Shown: positions 18,584 through 32,970 of the stretch, in pieces
Layout of the letters: each line of letters opens with the position of its first letter
Numbering within the stretch: the stretch's first letter is position 1
Source: Xiphias gladius
Taxonomy: Eukaryota; Chordata; Actinopteri; Istiophoriformes; Xiphiidae
NCBI RefSeq assembly: GCF_016859285.1
Contig: NC_053404.1
Location: forward strand, 13,389,605 to 13,453,604
Length of the DNA: 64,000 nucleotides
Direction of reading: 5' to 3'
Made by a program: the position numbers and the translations under genes
Notes under the pieces: generated by a model
Seen by the model: the letters and a program-made list of their open reading frames with translations, nothing else
The model's database searches: none
What the model was told of the DNA's origin: nothing

Positions 18584-20954
18584 GTGAGAATAGGTAATCC
18601 TACATCTGCATATATTCACTGCCTGTGTGAACGGTGTCAGTGTGTGGCTGGCTTTGCATTTATATTGCCATTGTCGCTTCATCTGTCGTAGCTTTTCCGC
18701 TCGTGGAGGGTGGGATGGAGTCAGACAGATGGGGGCAATGATTAAAAAATGCTCTTGTCTAATCAAATGTGTTCAATGCTCACGAGTTGCTTATAAATCA
18801 TGACACTGCAATTGGTGCGTTGCCAAAGGTAAATAAGGACTATGACAATTGGAAAAAAAAAGATTGCAAAATCTTAATTAAATCAGTGTCAGTTTTTGTC
18901 GTTATCATTGCATGTCTGTCTGACTGTTGTGAAAAAAAGCAGCCTAGTGCAACAGACCTTCCAGAACAGCAGCAGGCCTGTTCTTCCAAGTGGCCTTTCT
19001 GGATTCTTTTTTTTTTAAGATAAAAGAAGACGAGATGGGGTTTTATGAAAATGTAGGCTAAGCCGACAGGACCCCAGATTTTAAATCTGTGGCCTAAAAC
19101 ATCATCTCATTTTATCTGAAAATGTCATTCCTGCATGTGAGGTAGTCTATGGCTTGTCCTATGTCGTAAGATTAGATTGTTTTCTCTGAAAAATGAAAAA
19201 ATGAGCAGACACAGGTGCAGGGCCAGGACTGTTATTTATTAATATATTAAGCAGTGCAATGACAATAACAGCATGGCCTTGGACTCTCACACAGACACGC
19301 ACACGCACACACACACACACACACGTTACACACTGAGATTAAAAAAGAGATATTTCACAAGCATTTGCCAGTCTTCATATGACTTGTGTAAAGGAATCTG
19401 TTGCTACTGGGTCCAGCTATGTTTAAAATAGATTTAAGTGCTTTTCATGGCTGGGGCTCTTAACTGCTGCCACAGTGAAAACCTGAGGACTTTACTTATT
19501 GATAAAGACTTTCTGCAGGATCTCATACCTAAAAAGCTCTTGTGCATGGAGTATGTCTGTGTGTTTTGTTCTGCTCGTGTAGACTTATGCTTGCATGTCT
19601 ACAAGTCTGTGTGTGTGAGTCTGTGTGTGTGTGTCTTTGATGAGGTGATGTCACAGCTTTGTTATAGGAACAGAGAAGCCTTGTGTCCTAATGATTAATT
19701 CATGTCCAGCTGCGGGATAGAGACAGAAGCAGCCAGTCACACACAGACAGGAGCGTGTACTTAAAGGAGGCTGAAATAAGTACACCGGTCCGGTAGCCAA
19801 GGAGACAGGAGAGACAGGTTGCCACAGAAATGGGTAGCAACAGAGATGAGATGAAAAAAGCAGCAAAAAAGGAAGCAAGGGGGCTCTCATCATTGTCTTC
19901 GCTGTCTGACAAGCGTTCAGGCTGTACCAGGGAGGAGCAGAGCATCCTGCTGAGAGAACTGCATCTGTTGTTTGGCTCCTCTGCATCCTTCTCCGGCTAC
20001 ACTCTGAATGTCAAGCCCCACTGAACAGAACAGGCTCCAGGTCGTCATGGAGACAGGAGCAGACCCTCGCTGGAACAGAGGCAGGTAGTCACTTTGGCTT
20101 GGCTGGCCTGCTGTGTGCTGAGGCACGCCCTCTGCTGTTCGCTGATAGCATTAGGCCCACAGGGGCTCGTGCTAATAGAGGGGCTGAAGGTCTGAATGGC
20201 TTTGGATGTGAAACACTGTGGAAATGATCAGCGTATACAGAGTGCATTAGCTCTAGGCACTCACTCTGCTCGGTGGAGTGCTATATTTCAAGACTTTGCT
20301 TTAGGCATGTTCTCTTTCTTTTGCAGAGGAGTACATCTACTGTACTTGGCCTGAACCAAAAATATCATGTACACTGAGGGGAATTTTTAAATAATTCCTA
20401 CTATTTTCTTGCCTTTTTGTTTTCTTCTCTTTTGTGGACTTTACTTCCTTTCTGTTCCCTCCCATCCTCTCTCCTGTTTTATTTTCTTGTTTTATGCCTC
20501 TTTCAGATTTTCACATCCCATTAATTCCCTTCACCCCTCTTCCTATCTCTTTCACTTCTTCCTCGCTCTGTCTCTCTTCCTTTCTTCCTCTTTCTGGCAC
20601 TATTTTTCCTCTCTGTTGCTTTCCCAATCCCACTTCCGCTGATCTGTGTCCTCTTGCTGCCTCAATCCCAGATAATTCCCTCTCTGTGGAATTGGAAGAT
20701 TTCAGCAGGCGAGAGCAAAAGAGAGATTATACTGCCAGATTACTGGACAGGAGCAGCAATACATAATCTCAGCACACTCACCGAGATAGAAACACAGACA
20801 CACACACAGCACCACTTTCAATCTCATGCAGACATTGTATGCCCACGTGCACAAAGCATTTGCCACATGAATAAATGCACGAGTACATAATCAGACACTT
20901 GTTGTTTTTCTGAAACAGCTGTTTAACCCTCTTGCTTTGCCCTCTGACCTGCAG
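18584..20954 (+). other. Probable lnx2 first intron
   Basis: No supported gene. A CA run lies near 19297-19325 and a pyrimidine-rich stretch at about 20405-20600. The acceptor preceding the first coding exon is at 20953-20954 (CTGACCTGCAG). Confidence 0.5.
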
Positions 20955-21109
20955 GGAGATGTGCCATCAGCCACTGGGGGGCATCTGTCCTCCCTTTAAC
21001 TTGTATATCCTCTGAAGCATATGGGATAGGAGTGTGTGTGCCCCTTCCCGACACTGCAGCCTAACTGGAGTCATTTGTGCCAAAGCTGAGTTGTGTCGAA
21101 GGAGCAGAG

Positions 21110-22536
21110 ATGGGCAGCCCAGGCTGTGAGGTGGGTCTAGCTGGGCCAGCGGAGCCAGCACTGGAGGCTCTGTGCCCCGAATGTGGCCAAATCCACCGCA
21201 ACTGGGAGAACCACCTTTACAACTACCGTCTGGAAGTGGACGACGACCTGGTGTGCCACATCTGCCTGCAGCCGCTGGTGCAGCCACTCGATACGCCATG
21301 CGGACACACTTTCTGCGCCCGCTGCCTGCGTAGCTTCCTCCAGGAGAGGGACTTCTGCCCTCTGGACAGGACAAAACTACAGCTCCAGGCGTGCCGCAGA
21401 TCCAGCATACTGGTGCACAAGCTGCTGGACAAGCTGTCTGTGTCGTGCCCTTTGACCCCAGTCTGCTCCTTCAGCATGCCCCGATGTGACTTGGAAGCAC
21501 ACCTCAAACACAGGTAATAAAGCTTACATACAGACATAATAGATGGCTACTTCCATGAGAGTGTGAACTGTGGGCAAACATACCTACACATATTCACAGA
21601 TCAAACACTATGCATACATTACAGGCAGGCTTTCCTAAGCTTTATACAGGTAATGCAGCTTTATTGTATTTATGTTGAGTCCAGCAGATGATTAGCAAAG
21701 ACACCAGCTAGATATTTACAAGTATGTTATTCATTAAAGTAATTTTTTAAATCAAAAACGCCATAAATCTGCTGTTTAAATATTTGCTGGTTTGCTTTGT
21801 CTTCTATGGTTGTAAACATAATACTTTTGGGTTCTGAACAGTTGTTCAGATGAAACAAGCAATTTGAAGTTATCACTTTGGGGTCTGGGAAAATGTAACA
21901 GCTATTTTTCTTTTATAGACATTTTATAGACCAAACCATTCATCCATTAATAGATGTAATCAACAGATTAATCGATGATAAAAATAACTGTTAGTTGCCA
22001 CTCTAGTTACCTTGTATAACTTTAAAACCCATACCAACCATCCCTTATGATTGGCTTGTTTCTGACAGGAACATTTGGAGATATCATTAATCTTAGTCCA
22101 GATCAGTTAGACTTTCCTGCCATCCTTAACCTTAAAGGTTTCCCGCCATCCACACGCATTGGCTTTTGGCCCATTTGGACCAGGTGCTGTGAGACCCTGA
22201 AGGGATTATTGGGCTGTAGGTCATGTGATGGGGGATTAGTGGTTCCCTACCACAGTCATGGGTTGGCTGACCAGGAGCTCCATGTTCTCATTCTGCAATC
22301 ATGCTGAGCAACTTCAACAGCAGAGACCTTTTCAACCATTTCTTCTGTGAGACAGCCAAGGGCAACCCTGGGCTGTGGTGAGTCGAACACGGTGGGATGT
22401 GAGGTCAGCGTGATTTGGGATGACAAAATTACATTTTCAATTCATGGTTTGTCCTCCCTTTGTTTGCCTCTCAATTTATTCTTTCTTGCTTTCTCTTTCT
22501 TGCTTTTTTTTGCCCTGTCTTGTACAGGAACAGAAG

Positions 22537-22603
<67 letters not shown>

Positions 22604-25600
22604 TCGTATGCGCGCATGTGTGTATTTATCTATGCATGAGCATTGCCACAGGTAAAACCAAAAAAGGATGTTGTTGCTAGATGTTCCATGAATGGAGGTA
22701 GTGAAGTTCAGGAGAATATCTAAATAAATTTAGCAGTTGGTGAATTCACTAAACATATAGATATTTTACTTTTCTTGATTGACATATTTTGGTCTAAACA
22801 TGCTTTAAATGTGTTAAACATAGTTAAAGTTGAAGGGAACCAGATTATGATCAGTGAAATTGATTTAAGAGCAGACATCTATATGATTGAATTTCTTAAG
22901 ATTGTGTCTGTTACTAGGGAACCATCCACTGGTGTTTTGACATAACTTATTGACTGGTTATCTGATGACTACTAACACCTCAGTTACGTCAAGGAGATTT
23001 TCCTTAACAAGCTCACACTAACAAGCTATTGCTAACAAGCTGTTAAAAGCTTTTCTGAATCATTTGTTTTTACAGGGGGCCCCAGCCATAGACTGACGAT
23101 TTTGTTTCTTTAAATGAGACCATGCAACTTTTGCTGGTGAAAGCCACTGTAGCCACAAGTGACATTTACAGGATAATGGTGAATGGTAAAATTTAGTGTA
23201 ACAGTAGCACAAGTAGAGAGGATTCATAAATTCAGCAAACGGACCTGGTTACACGGCAGTATCAGTCTAAAGTTAGCCGACATTAGCTAACATTAGCCAC
23301 CAGCTAGTGGTCATACCAGACCAAGTGAGGCTGTAGTAGCGAAACCCCCCATTTTATTAAAGTAAGTAACCGTTTTAATGCTTATAAATTCAACTTTTCA
23401 TGAGAGCAAAGTCTGTTCATCATCTTTCAAAAGTTACATAGTTGCTCTTTAAGTGTGTCCATGTCTGAAAATTGTTCAAAAACAAGAAAATACAGAAAGT
23501 TCCTCAACTCTTTGGTAGCCTTTCTTTTATCTAAAACTAAAGCCAGTATTTAAGGTTCAGTATTTCATAGCTGCAGTCCATTTAAACTTTATTGCCAACA
23601 CTCTCCTTGTCCAAGTCTTTTAATCCATCACATGAGCAGATGGGTACATCTCAGCAAAGTTTGCACACATCACATCGTGTCGGGAAGACAAGGAAAGATG
23701 GTTTAAGACAGCTCAAACGAGGTCACTGTGAGGACTAACGTGACATTCTTTAGTAAAGATTAAACCTCAGTCCCACGTGGGCTCGCCGTTCCCCTGCCCT
23801 GCAGACTTAGATCTAAGATAGTAACAGGAGTTTGCTGCTGCTGTGTGACTTTGTCAGTCAACATTGTTTATCGTGAAGATTAGAGACAGGGCACTGGACA
23901 TTAGATTAAAAGAGGAGAGTGCCAAGCCAAGGTGGTCAGGTTGGCATGGTTGATCTTATTACTGATGGTGGGTATGTGTATGTGCGAGGTACTTTCACTT
24001 TTCCTGAACCAAAGTACTTGAATTAAAGCCTCTATATGAGCTTAACCTATTGAAGTGTTAAGTTGGTTTTTTTTTAAACCCTTTTTCTCTCAAGGTTCTT
24101 ATGCTCTTGATAGAAAAGGCCATGTGTCAAAGATACATGTGAAAGAGAATTCATTAAGAAAAGAAACTTACACTGAGAGAAAACTTACAATAGGCCACAT
24201 ACCCATACAACACTCGTTGGTGAGTGTTTTTTGTTTTGAATATTGAAAGGGCAAATAATCTGTTTTCTTTGATCCGGTTTTTCTTGGGAGATAGAAAAGG
24301 AAGAACAGAAGCTTTGAAATAATTCAACCAGCTCATAGCTGCCGCTTACAGCAAATATTTCAGAGTCAATTAAGGGTGAGACCACACTGATCCTTTGTGT
24401 TTATTTTTAATTGTTCTTCAGTTAAGCGTATCTATTTGTGGGAAAGGATAGATGCGACGTCCTCCATCAGATGTTTGTTTGGTTTGATGGAAAGAACACC
24501 TTGGAGAGGCTTAACTGTTTGGAACCGACTTATATGTCATTATCTAATAATTTGAGTCATTTACGAAGGAAAAATGCTTAATATTTCCTTCGGTTCTTCT
24601 CAAATGTGATTACTTGTTGGGTTTTTCTGTTTTGTATCATGGTTAAAACTGAATATCTTTTGGTTTTGACCTATTGGTTGGTCTGAACGTTAAACTCAAA
24701 AGCCACTATGGACTTTGGGAGGTTTTGATGGATGTGTTTCGCTGTTCTCTTTTTTTCAATTTTTAATTCAGTTATAGGAAAAAAAAGATAGATTTATTGT
24801 TTCAGAGAAAATTTTGTTTCCACAGACAATAAAATACGCACAATCTACACATGGTCACATATGCACATAAACATTCATGCCGTTACAAATATTCACTCGT
24901 ATACTTTTATAATCTTTAGTGTTGCCCACATCAAAAGAATCTAAAAAAAACAAGTCATGCAGAAATGTTCTCTTTTACTTTCTCTCTAATCAGTGAGGGA
25001 TCAGTTAGCCTGAACCATAATTTAGCTGGGACCTCTCCTACAAAAATTACTTTTTCACTTTACCCACTGAATCCATCCCAGCAACTCGTGACCCGGCATT
25101 CTGACCTCCTTTAAGGAGGGGACAAACAAAAAGAGAAATTCCCTAATGGGATCAATTACGTCACATTAAGTTAACTGATGCTGAACCTGGTTTTCTTTAC
25201 ACATCAGATGGACTAACAAACTGACGCCTGTTGCTTGGTGAAAGGTGTCCCGGGACGCGGTGTCAGCAGACCAGCGTGGACGGTCCGAGATGCGATAGTG
25301 GGGATGAACGAGCGATGGTTACCAGCCCTCCCAGGTCGCCCCGCTCCCCACAGACAGACCTGAGGGACCGCACGCCCTCTCCACCCTCTGGACCTAATAA
25401 CGCCTGCAGCAATGGGCCCATGTGGACAGACGACGCCGGCCTTGACAACCCTGCCTTTGAAGAGAGCACAGAGGAAGACAGTGAGTCGATCCACTGTTTT
25501 TTTCTATATTAAGAGATTTATATTGTAAGTGAAGTCAATAAAGTTTAGATTGATAAAACACAACATTAATAGCAAACATCTCTTAATCTCTACCTGTCTT

Positions 25601-28600
25601 CAGGTGTGGTAGGGTTGGAGTGTGTGGTCCCCAGGGTGAAGCGGCCCCTCAGTAATCCCTGCATCCACCTCCTTCGCTCTGTCAGCTCCACCTCTTCTGG
25701 TTGGGACTGCCCCGAGTCCCCGCCTCTCTCTGCTGAAGAGGGTATGACATCACTTCCTCTATTTTACTGAACATCTTCTCAAAGGCTGAGTGCTAGATTT
25801 TATATATGAAATATTGAAGCTTATCTTCCTTGTGAGTGTAAGAGCTATAATCTTACACAACAGGATAATGCCATTCAGCGAACATTATGATAAAGATGTG
25901 GAAATGCAGCTGTGTAATATGATTTGTGTGTCCATTAGGCTGTGTGAAGTTGCCCTCGCTTCCTGAAGGAGAGATAACTGCCATAGAGGTCCATCGGGCC
26001 AACCCGTATGTTGAGCTGGGCATCAGCATCGTTGGGGGAAACGAGACGCCTCTCATCAACATCGTGATTCAGGAAGTGTACAGAGATGGTGTCATTGCAC
26101 GAGATGGGAGGCTGCTGGCCGGGGATCAGATACTACAGGTGAGACACTTTTGACATCATTTTCAATTTTGGTTTTTCAGTGTTTTCAGGGAGGAATTGTT
26201 AAATAAGTGCATAATTTCACCAAACACCATCCCCCATTTTCATACAAAATATTTTTTAGCCACTTCAGAGCTTCACGTAAACAATTACTGATTGTTTTCA
26301 CTAAAGAGTCTTGTTGATAGTAGTTGTTGAGGCAGGCAATAGTATCAATACATGGGATATGGTGTACTGGTATATTATAATAGTCACCTACTACCTTTGT
26401 AAAGAGCAGGGTTCAAGGATTATCATCAAAATTCATCTGAATCATTTCTTGATAGTTTTTATGTCCTGTACCTTGCAAAATATCTTGTCCACTTTCTCCT
26501 ATATCAACCAACTTTGTATTATTGTGATACCTATTTAGAGCTGCTCTAATCAGTATTTTTATATTAACAATGGATCAAACATCTATGTGTATTATGAAAG
26601 GTATCAGGCATAGTGACATATCCAAAGAGAATTATCACCCAATTTTGCAGTTCCCCTCATCTCTACAGAGCATTTTAGTGTCTTTTAGCCCATTGTTTTG
26701 GTTTTAAGGCCCACAGCTTTATGGTTTCCACTGCTCTCGTCAGCCTTGTTTCCAGCAGCAGTAGGCAGCTGTTTTTAAAGAAAAAGGACAGTGAATATTG
26801 GACTTACACTTGTCAGATGGCCAGACACATGATTCATAATAATTTTTGCTCTCTGTCTGCTAGATGTGTAAATAGGCCACTCTTTGCATACACATTCGCC
26901 ATAGCATCATTATAAGGTGATAATAGGTCAGTTTAGTGTTTAGTGTTGTATAATCCAGGTTTAATTTCGCTAAATTTCCGTTAACGCCTCTCTCCCAAGG
27001 TCAACAATGTGGACATCAGTAATGTACCCCACAGTTTTGCCCATTCAACACTGGCACGTCCCTGCACCACCCTGCAGCTGACTGTGCTCAGGGAGCGTCG
27101 CTGTGCCTCCCGGGCACCTCCCTCCTCTTCCTCCTCCACTCCAGCTGTGCCCCATGCACCCTGCTCCACTCCAGAGGGCACCCCGTCCAGCCCTGCCACA
27201 CTGAGAATTACCTTACACAAACGGGACTCAACAGAGCAGCTCGGCATCAAGCTGGTACGGAGAACGGATGAGTCAGGAGTGTTTGTCTTGGACCTGTTGG
27301 ATGGAGGCCTGGCAGCAAAGGATGGTAGACTGCGGAGTAATGACCGCGTTATGGCAGTCAACGAACAGGACCTACGCCACGGTACTCCGGAGCAGGCTGC
27401 ACAGATTATACAGGTTCATTTATGCCAGATTTCTTTTGAAAATATTGAAATTTGAGTGAGGAAATAAGCAAAAGAAATTACTTCAGATTTCATTCTAAAG
27501 CACTGACTGATGACTATGACTCTCTAGGCCAGTGGAGAGCGAGTCCACCTGCTTATTGGCCGACCCAGCAAACCAACTCCACCCCCACCGCCAAAATCAA
27601 GCTCTACCAGAGACCTCTACTGCCTTGATCACTTCCTGCCTAACCACAGCTCTACCCCAAGTCCTGTGCCCATACACCTGTCCCGCACCAGCACCCACAG
27701 AGTGAGGAGAGGATTTATATATGTGTGTGTGTTAGTCTTTTTGTAGCAATGGGTTGGATTTATTGGACTGTTTTAACATTTCCAGTATGTGTTTACAGCT
27801 TCATTGAGCAAGTACATCTATTTTAAGATTCACATATGCATTATAGGAATGAAGTTAATGATGATGATGCCTTGGTTTTTTTTTTAAAAAAAACATCTGT
27901 TTACATATTTGTGTTTATTTGAATTAACGTGAAAATTTGAATGTGAAAATTAGATTAAAAAAATACAACAATACAAATGCATATACATACCATATATATC
28001 CATATAATACCATTTGTATTGCAAACAACATTTAGTGTTATTTCCATATTTTTCTCTTTATTTTCTATTAGTGGAGGCATTTTCCAAGCCTTTTTTAACA
28101 CCAGGAAAAGCAAAACATTTTGGATAGTTAAAGTTAAAATCTGGGTGAAAATTTGTTTAAACTGATGTTTCTTCTGAAAAATCCTGGTATTTTGTGCTAA
28201 AAATCAGTATATCGTGAAATTGTTGAGCCTAAAGTGTCATGCTCATGGAGTAACTAGACTCGAGGATGTTTAGCTGCAAATGGGCACATTTTCTCTTGCA
28301 TTAAGGCTCAGCTTGTGTTCATGTGTGTGTTACCTCTCTGTGATTAAATTCCCAGGACCTTTCTCAGTGTGTGACCTGTAAGGAAAAACACATCACCGTG
28401 AAGAAGGAACCCCATGAGTCTCTGGGCATGACTGTTGCAGGAGGGAGGGGCAGTAAGAGTGGGGAGCTGCCAATCTTTGTGACCAGCGTTCAGCCACATG
28501 GCTGCTTGTCGAGGGATGGACGAATCAAACGAGGTGAGCAGTTCAGCAAAATCAAATATGTATTATTTGCATCAGAAACTACTTGCATGTTGCTTAAGCG

Positions 28601-31572
28601 AAAACCACATTACTTCATATACAATTCATCAATAGAAGGAGTGTCTCCTTACTCCTTCAGGTGATGTTCTGCTGAGTATCAATGGGCAGGACTTAACATA
28701 CCTGAGCCACAGTGAGGCCGTGGGCACCTTGAAGGCCAGTGCTGCCTCGCCCTCAGTCCAGCTACGAGTGCTGGAGGTCAGCATGGTAGAAGAACATGAC
28801 CATGACGAGCTGCTGCCTCACACTCATGACAGTGACTTTGATGCCAACTGGTCCCCCTCATGGGTCATGTGGCTGGGCCTGCCCAGGTAAACATACAGAG
28901 GAGAAGAAGAACCACATTGGCAAATTACCATAATTCCACATATAAATGTACTATAATTATGATGTACTGCTTAGATGCAGAGCTATGACCCAATGTCTGA
29001 ATACCTCTGCAGACCCCTACGGAATGAATGTGTTGTTATGCACAGTTGCTGCCTTTTTCTTCTTAAGACTGAACTATATGAACTAAAACATATATCATGA
29101 TAAATTGTCATATTGTCACATTTTATTATGTAATATTTGTTTGTAATAATTAATTTTAGGTCAAAATTGTGGGCTTTTTGACTGGACGTTGGGCTAATTG
29201 GTTGGTTGAACATCCGGTTTGATGTCATTGGTTGTTGCAGCTATTCTAACCTCATTTGTCAAGGATTGTGACCACTAGTTCAAAATTGCCATATGGGTAA
29301 ACTGAGGTCAGTTGGAGGTTTCTAATGTCAGTAATTCACATTGTCCAGCCCTACTTTTTCTCCATCTTTTCCTCTTCACTTGCCTTTTCTACTACTGCTC
29401 TTCTCTTGCTCCTTCTGACTAACTGTATTCCTCAAACGATCCCTGAAAAGTAGAGAAATAATGCAAAAATTGTAAATTTGACTGATAGGAGGTTAATTTA
29501 TTTAACGGTTTAAAAAATATTGAGTTCAACTGGCAAAAATACTTGGTTCTAGAAATTTCTTGAAAGATGTTTGAAAACAGATGAAGTGATACCGCTGGAT
29601 ATTTTCTACCAATTTTTATACATTTTTAAGATTCATAATAGACATTTTTTAGTAGAATTTTTTTAGTAGACTTTTTTCTCTCATCTTTCCACAGTAGAGG
29701 ATAAAGTCATTCCCTGCATCCATCTTTCTGTCCAGCCCTCCCTTACTATGCTCTGTTGTCTTTCCTTGCAGCTACCTGCATAGTAATCATGAGATTATGC
29801 TGCGGAGGAGCCATCCTGGCAGTTGGGGCTTCAGCATTGTTGGGGGATACGAGGAGAGCCATGGCAACCAGGCGTTTTTTATCAAGACCATCGTCCTTGG
29901 CACACCTGCGTACTACGACGGTCGCCTCAAGTGAGCGATCAGTTGTTCTTCACATGACTGATTGTGGCTTATGTTAGCAGTGATATTGTGGGGAATTACT
30001 AGGCTGATAAACTGTGGTCACCAGTTGGTGATTGACAAGAATGATGCAATGACAGGTGACTCCTTCAGAGTTGAGTACAAAAAAAAAAGTTTCTTTTAAT
30101 GTTTATAACTATTCATTTTAGAGGTATATGATCATTTAATGTAGTGAATTTTCCATAGGCCTATAATAAGAAACAGCTGCATGATTATCATTAAAATTCA
30201 AGATAGAAGACCTATTTGCTTGAGCATTTTGACACTTCAAGAAAAATTTATTTAAGGTCTTGCAATTGTGTAGCAGTCATGTCAGTCCATGGGCAAAAAT
30301 ATGTACAGAATATACTGTACTGTTTTTCTCTCTTCAATTTTATACCAAACGCCATATGCATGTCCTTTTTGCTGTGTCATCACCATTTTATCTATTGTCA
30401 TTATGCAACCATCTACCAACATATCAAAGTTCATTCTGTTTGACCCCATCTTTATACACATATTATATGAATATAAGTGAGAAAAACTGACATCTATTGT
30501 TGTTCAAAAGTAGAGGTGGGACATTTAGTAAATGGGCACCTCTGCTCTCTGCGGCATTCAGTAATTAATCTGCCAGTTTCAGAAAATTCTCCCAAAGATA
30601 GCATTTATGTTGAATTTAATTTCCCACAACTGAACTGGGGTTAAACCCTATCAGGACTTTCTATTTTCTACCCCACGGCTTCCTTTCTCTCTACCTTCTC
30701 TGTCATTCTCTACTCAAAGAATTAAAGGATAAGACTGGTGATATTCTATATTCATCTTTATGTCAACGAATCAAAAAAAAAGAAAAGAAAAAAACAAAAC
30801 AAACATGTTAATCTTACTAACATGTGTTGCCTTTGTTGCTAAAACCTGATGTACAGTAACTTACTGCTCTGTGCCATAGAGCTACATTGTTGTCCTAATA
30901 CAGTACTATTAAAAATAAATCTTTTACATGCGGTGATTTTTTTTCTTGATTAACCGAACAATCATTTGGTATGTAGAATGTCATAGTGAAGCATGTCCAT
31001 TACTATTTCCCCGAGCCCCAGGTGATGTCTTCAGGTTACTGATTTTGTCCCATTAACTGTCCAAACTCAAATATATTCAGTTTCTAAGACTAAGGAAAGC
31101 AGTAAATATTTGCATTTGAGATGCTGGAACTAATAAATTTTGTTATTTCTGCTTAAAAAATTACCTAAACAATGTCAAAATTAAAATAAAATCAATTGAC
31201 TGATCGTTTACACTCTAGTTGGTTTCTGTTCTTTTCAAGAGAATTGTTGGACAGCATCATCCTTTAACTGTATTTTCAAACTTCCTATATAAGCCACTGT
31301 CATAATGATCCAGTCATCTCAAATGAACTGTCTTTATATGATGCTCTATAATGTAGAGCTGTTTGAATGCCATATAGCTCCAGCTGTCAGGTTGTATTCA
31401 TATTCCATATTGTTTTGTGTCTTGGTGTCATCCTAGGTGTGGCGATATGATCGTGGCAGTCAACGGCCTATCGACAGCAGGAATGAGCCACTCTGCTCTG
31501 GTGCCCATGCTAAAGGAGCAGCGCAGTCGGGTGGCACTTACTGTGGTCTCCTGGCCTGGCAGCCTGTTATAG
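21110..31572 (+). CDS. lnx2: Ligand of Numb protein X 2 (RING + four PDZ ubiquitin ligase)
   Basis: E3 ubiquitin ligase scaffold that binds Numb. Coding exons: 21110-21513, 25245-25480, 25604-25741, 25939-26138, 27000-27413, 27528-27701, 28356-28533, 28661-28886, 29772-29930 and 31437-31572; all phases fit, 754 residues. Start chosen at ATG 21110 (MGSPGCEV). The RING finger runs from Cys49 (CHIC, CGHTFC, CARC) to Cys83, followed by a zinc-binding segment ending DLEAHLKHR. The Numb-binding type motif DNPAF is in exon 2. PDZ1 spans exons 4-5 ([10 protein letters not shown]), PDZ2 is in exons 5-6 ([11 protein letters not shown]), PDZ3 in exons 7-8 ([10 protein letters not shown]) and PDZ4 in exons 9-10 ([11 protein letters not shown]), with the end SWPGSLL. 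It is longer than human LNX2 (690) because of extra Ser/Pro linkers. Tail-to-tail with gtf3a. Confidence 0.95.
22539..22601. repeat. (GT)n microsatellite
   Basis: A GT run of about 63 bp inside an lnx2 intron. Other runs are at 32937-32967, 35245-35272, 38211-38243, 39299-39322 and 61108-61147 (CA or GT), and a TA run is at 39504-39540. Confidence 0.95.
23108..23453. mobile_element. Non-autonomous DNA transposon (MITE), copy 1
   Basis: The left end CTTTAAATGAGACCATGCAA and the inverse of the right end (CTTAAAGAGCAACTATGTAA) form imperfect inverted termini of roughly 25 bp. The body contains AACATTAGCCACCAGCTAG and GTAACAGTAGCACAAG. Relatives occur at about 35640-35966 and 36050-36325. No ORF. 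Confidence 0.5.
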
Positions 31573-32227
31573 CTGGGCCAGATCAAAAGCAGGTTGTGCA
31601 CCACACCGAGTCCACCCAGAATGTTCTATAATTGGGAACGACATTGGCCAAAGTGAACTAGTACATGCTACTGTACATCGCTCCATACTGGGCTTAATCC
31701 AGGACCAAAAGCATTCAGAACTGTAGTAGACCCGAGCAGGACTAACCCTGTCCTGACCAGGTGGGAAATGGTCCAGATCGTGCCACGTCACTCGACAGAC
31801 TGCACTCACAAACACACTGCTGTGTTCATATGGTCATGTTGTGTTCACTCCCACAAGGAGAATGGTACTGCAACTTTTAACAGGCGATCTGTGCTGTATT
31901 CACCCCACCAGGCAGTTTTAGAATCCAGGGCTGTATTCAGGTGGATGCATCGTTGTGGGTAGAGATTTAAAAAAAAAAAAAAGTAGCCCGTGATCCTCTG
32001 TCATCTAGGATAATGACCTATAATCACTTAAAAAAAAAAAAAAAAAAAACCCCATCAAGATGTTCTGCAACACCAGCGCTGTATCCAGCTGAATAAGCCT
32101 CAGGCCTTATTAGAAAACCTGACGCACACCCTGGGGTCTCAACTACCCTTAGGCCTCATCACCATGACAACCAGCTGTCCCATCAGCTGGAGTTTTATAC
32201 ATGTGTGAATGTGTGTTCTGTTTGTTT

Positions 32228-32233
32228 AATAAA
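32228..32233 (+). terminator. lnx2 poly(A) signal
   Basis: AATAAA lies about 655 bases after the lnx2 stop. It faces the minus-strand gtf3a signal at 32402-32407 (TTTATT on this strand). The two transcripts therefore probably end within about 170 bases of each other. Confidence 0.55.
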
Positions 32234-32493
32234 CATTTCCTTCTAAGAATTAATTGCTCTCCAGCATGCTTTTCCACTAGTGCAAAGGCAGTTTCACATG
32301 GTTTATATGAGCAATTGGCAGTTTATTAGTAACTGTACACCAAGTCGAACTTAGAAACAGGCATAGAAAGAGTGCTAGTATAGTGCTGTATTAATGGAGG
32401 CTTTATTTTTTCATAAAGAAAGCAACAGAAATATTACGTGATTTGTTTCACGATTAACCAACACATTGAAGTAGATATTTATATAATGCAGCC

Positions 32494-32934
32494 TCAAGAT
32501 TTGTTATCCTCTAAAGTTGTACTGCGCAGCTTAGCGGCAAGCTTGTTGGTGTCTGCTTGATTGGCTGCAGCCGCCAGTCTGGCCTGCTGTGCCATACGCC
32601 AGGGCTGATTTTTTCTAGGATGCAGTTTCTGAAAAGGGGAAAATTAAATAAGATTTTAAAAAGATAAATAAATAAAATAAAATAAAAATAGATGACAAGG
32701 ATACATTACCTTCAGCTTTTTCTTTGCTGGGTCATGCACCACTCCATGTCGCCACAGGCTTTCCTAATTAATGAGACCAGTTACCAACTATAGTGTATCA
32801 TCAATTTAATGGATCAAGTCACCCAAAATCTCAAAGACATCTTATAGTGGTGTCTAGTTGTGTGTAAGACAACCAACTATAATGACTGTTACTGGAACCG
32901 AGTTTGTGCAGCTCTTTTAAAAAAAAAAAAAAAA

Positions 32935-32970
<36 letters not shown>

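Larger units (their letters stand above)
21514..25244 (+). other. lnx2 intron with repeats
   Basis: Non-coding. It contains an ATTAATCGAT-type repeat (about 21765-22005), a GT microsatellite (about 22539-22601) and a TIR-bearing MITE (23108-23453). The acceptor at 25243-25244 has a weak pyrimidine tract, but phase and homology require it. Confidence 0.7.
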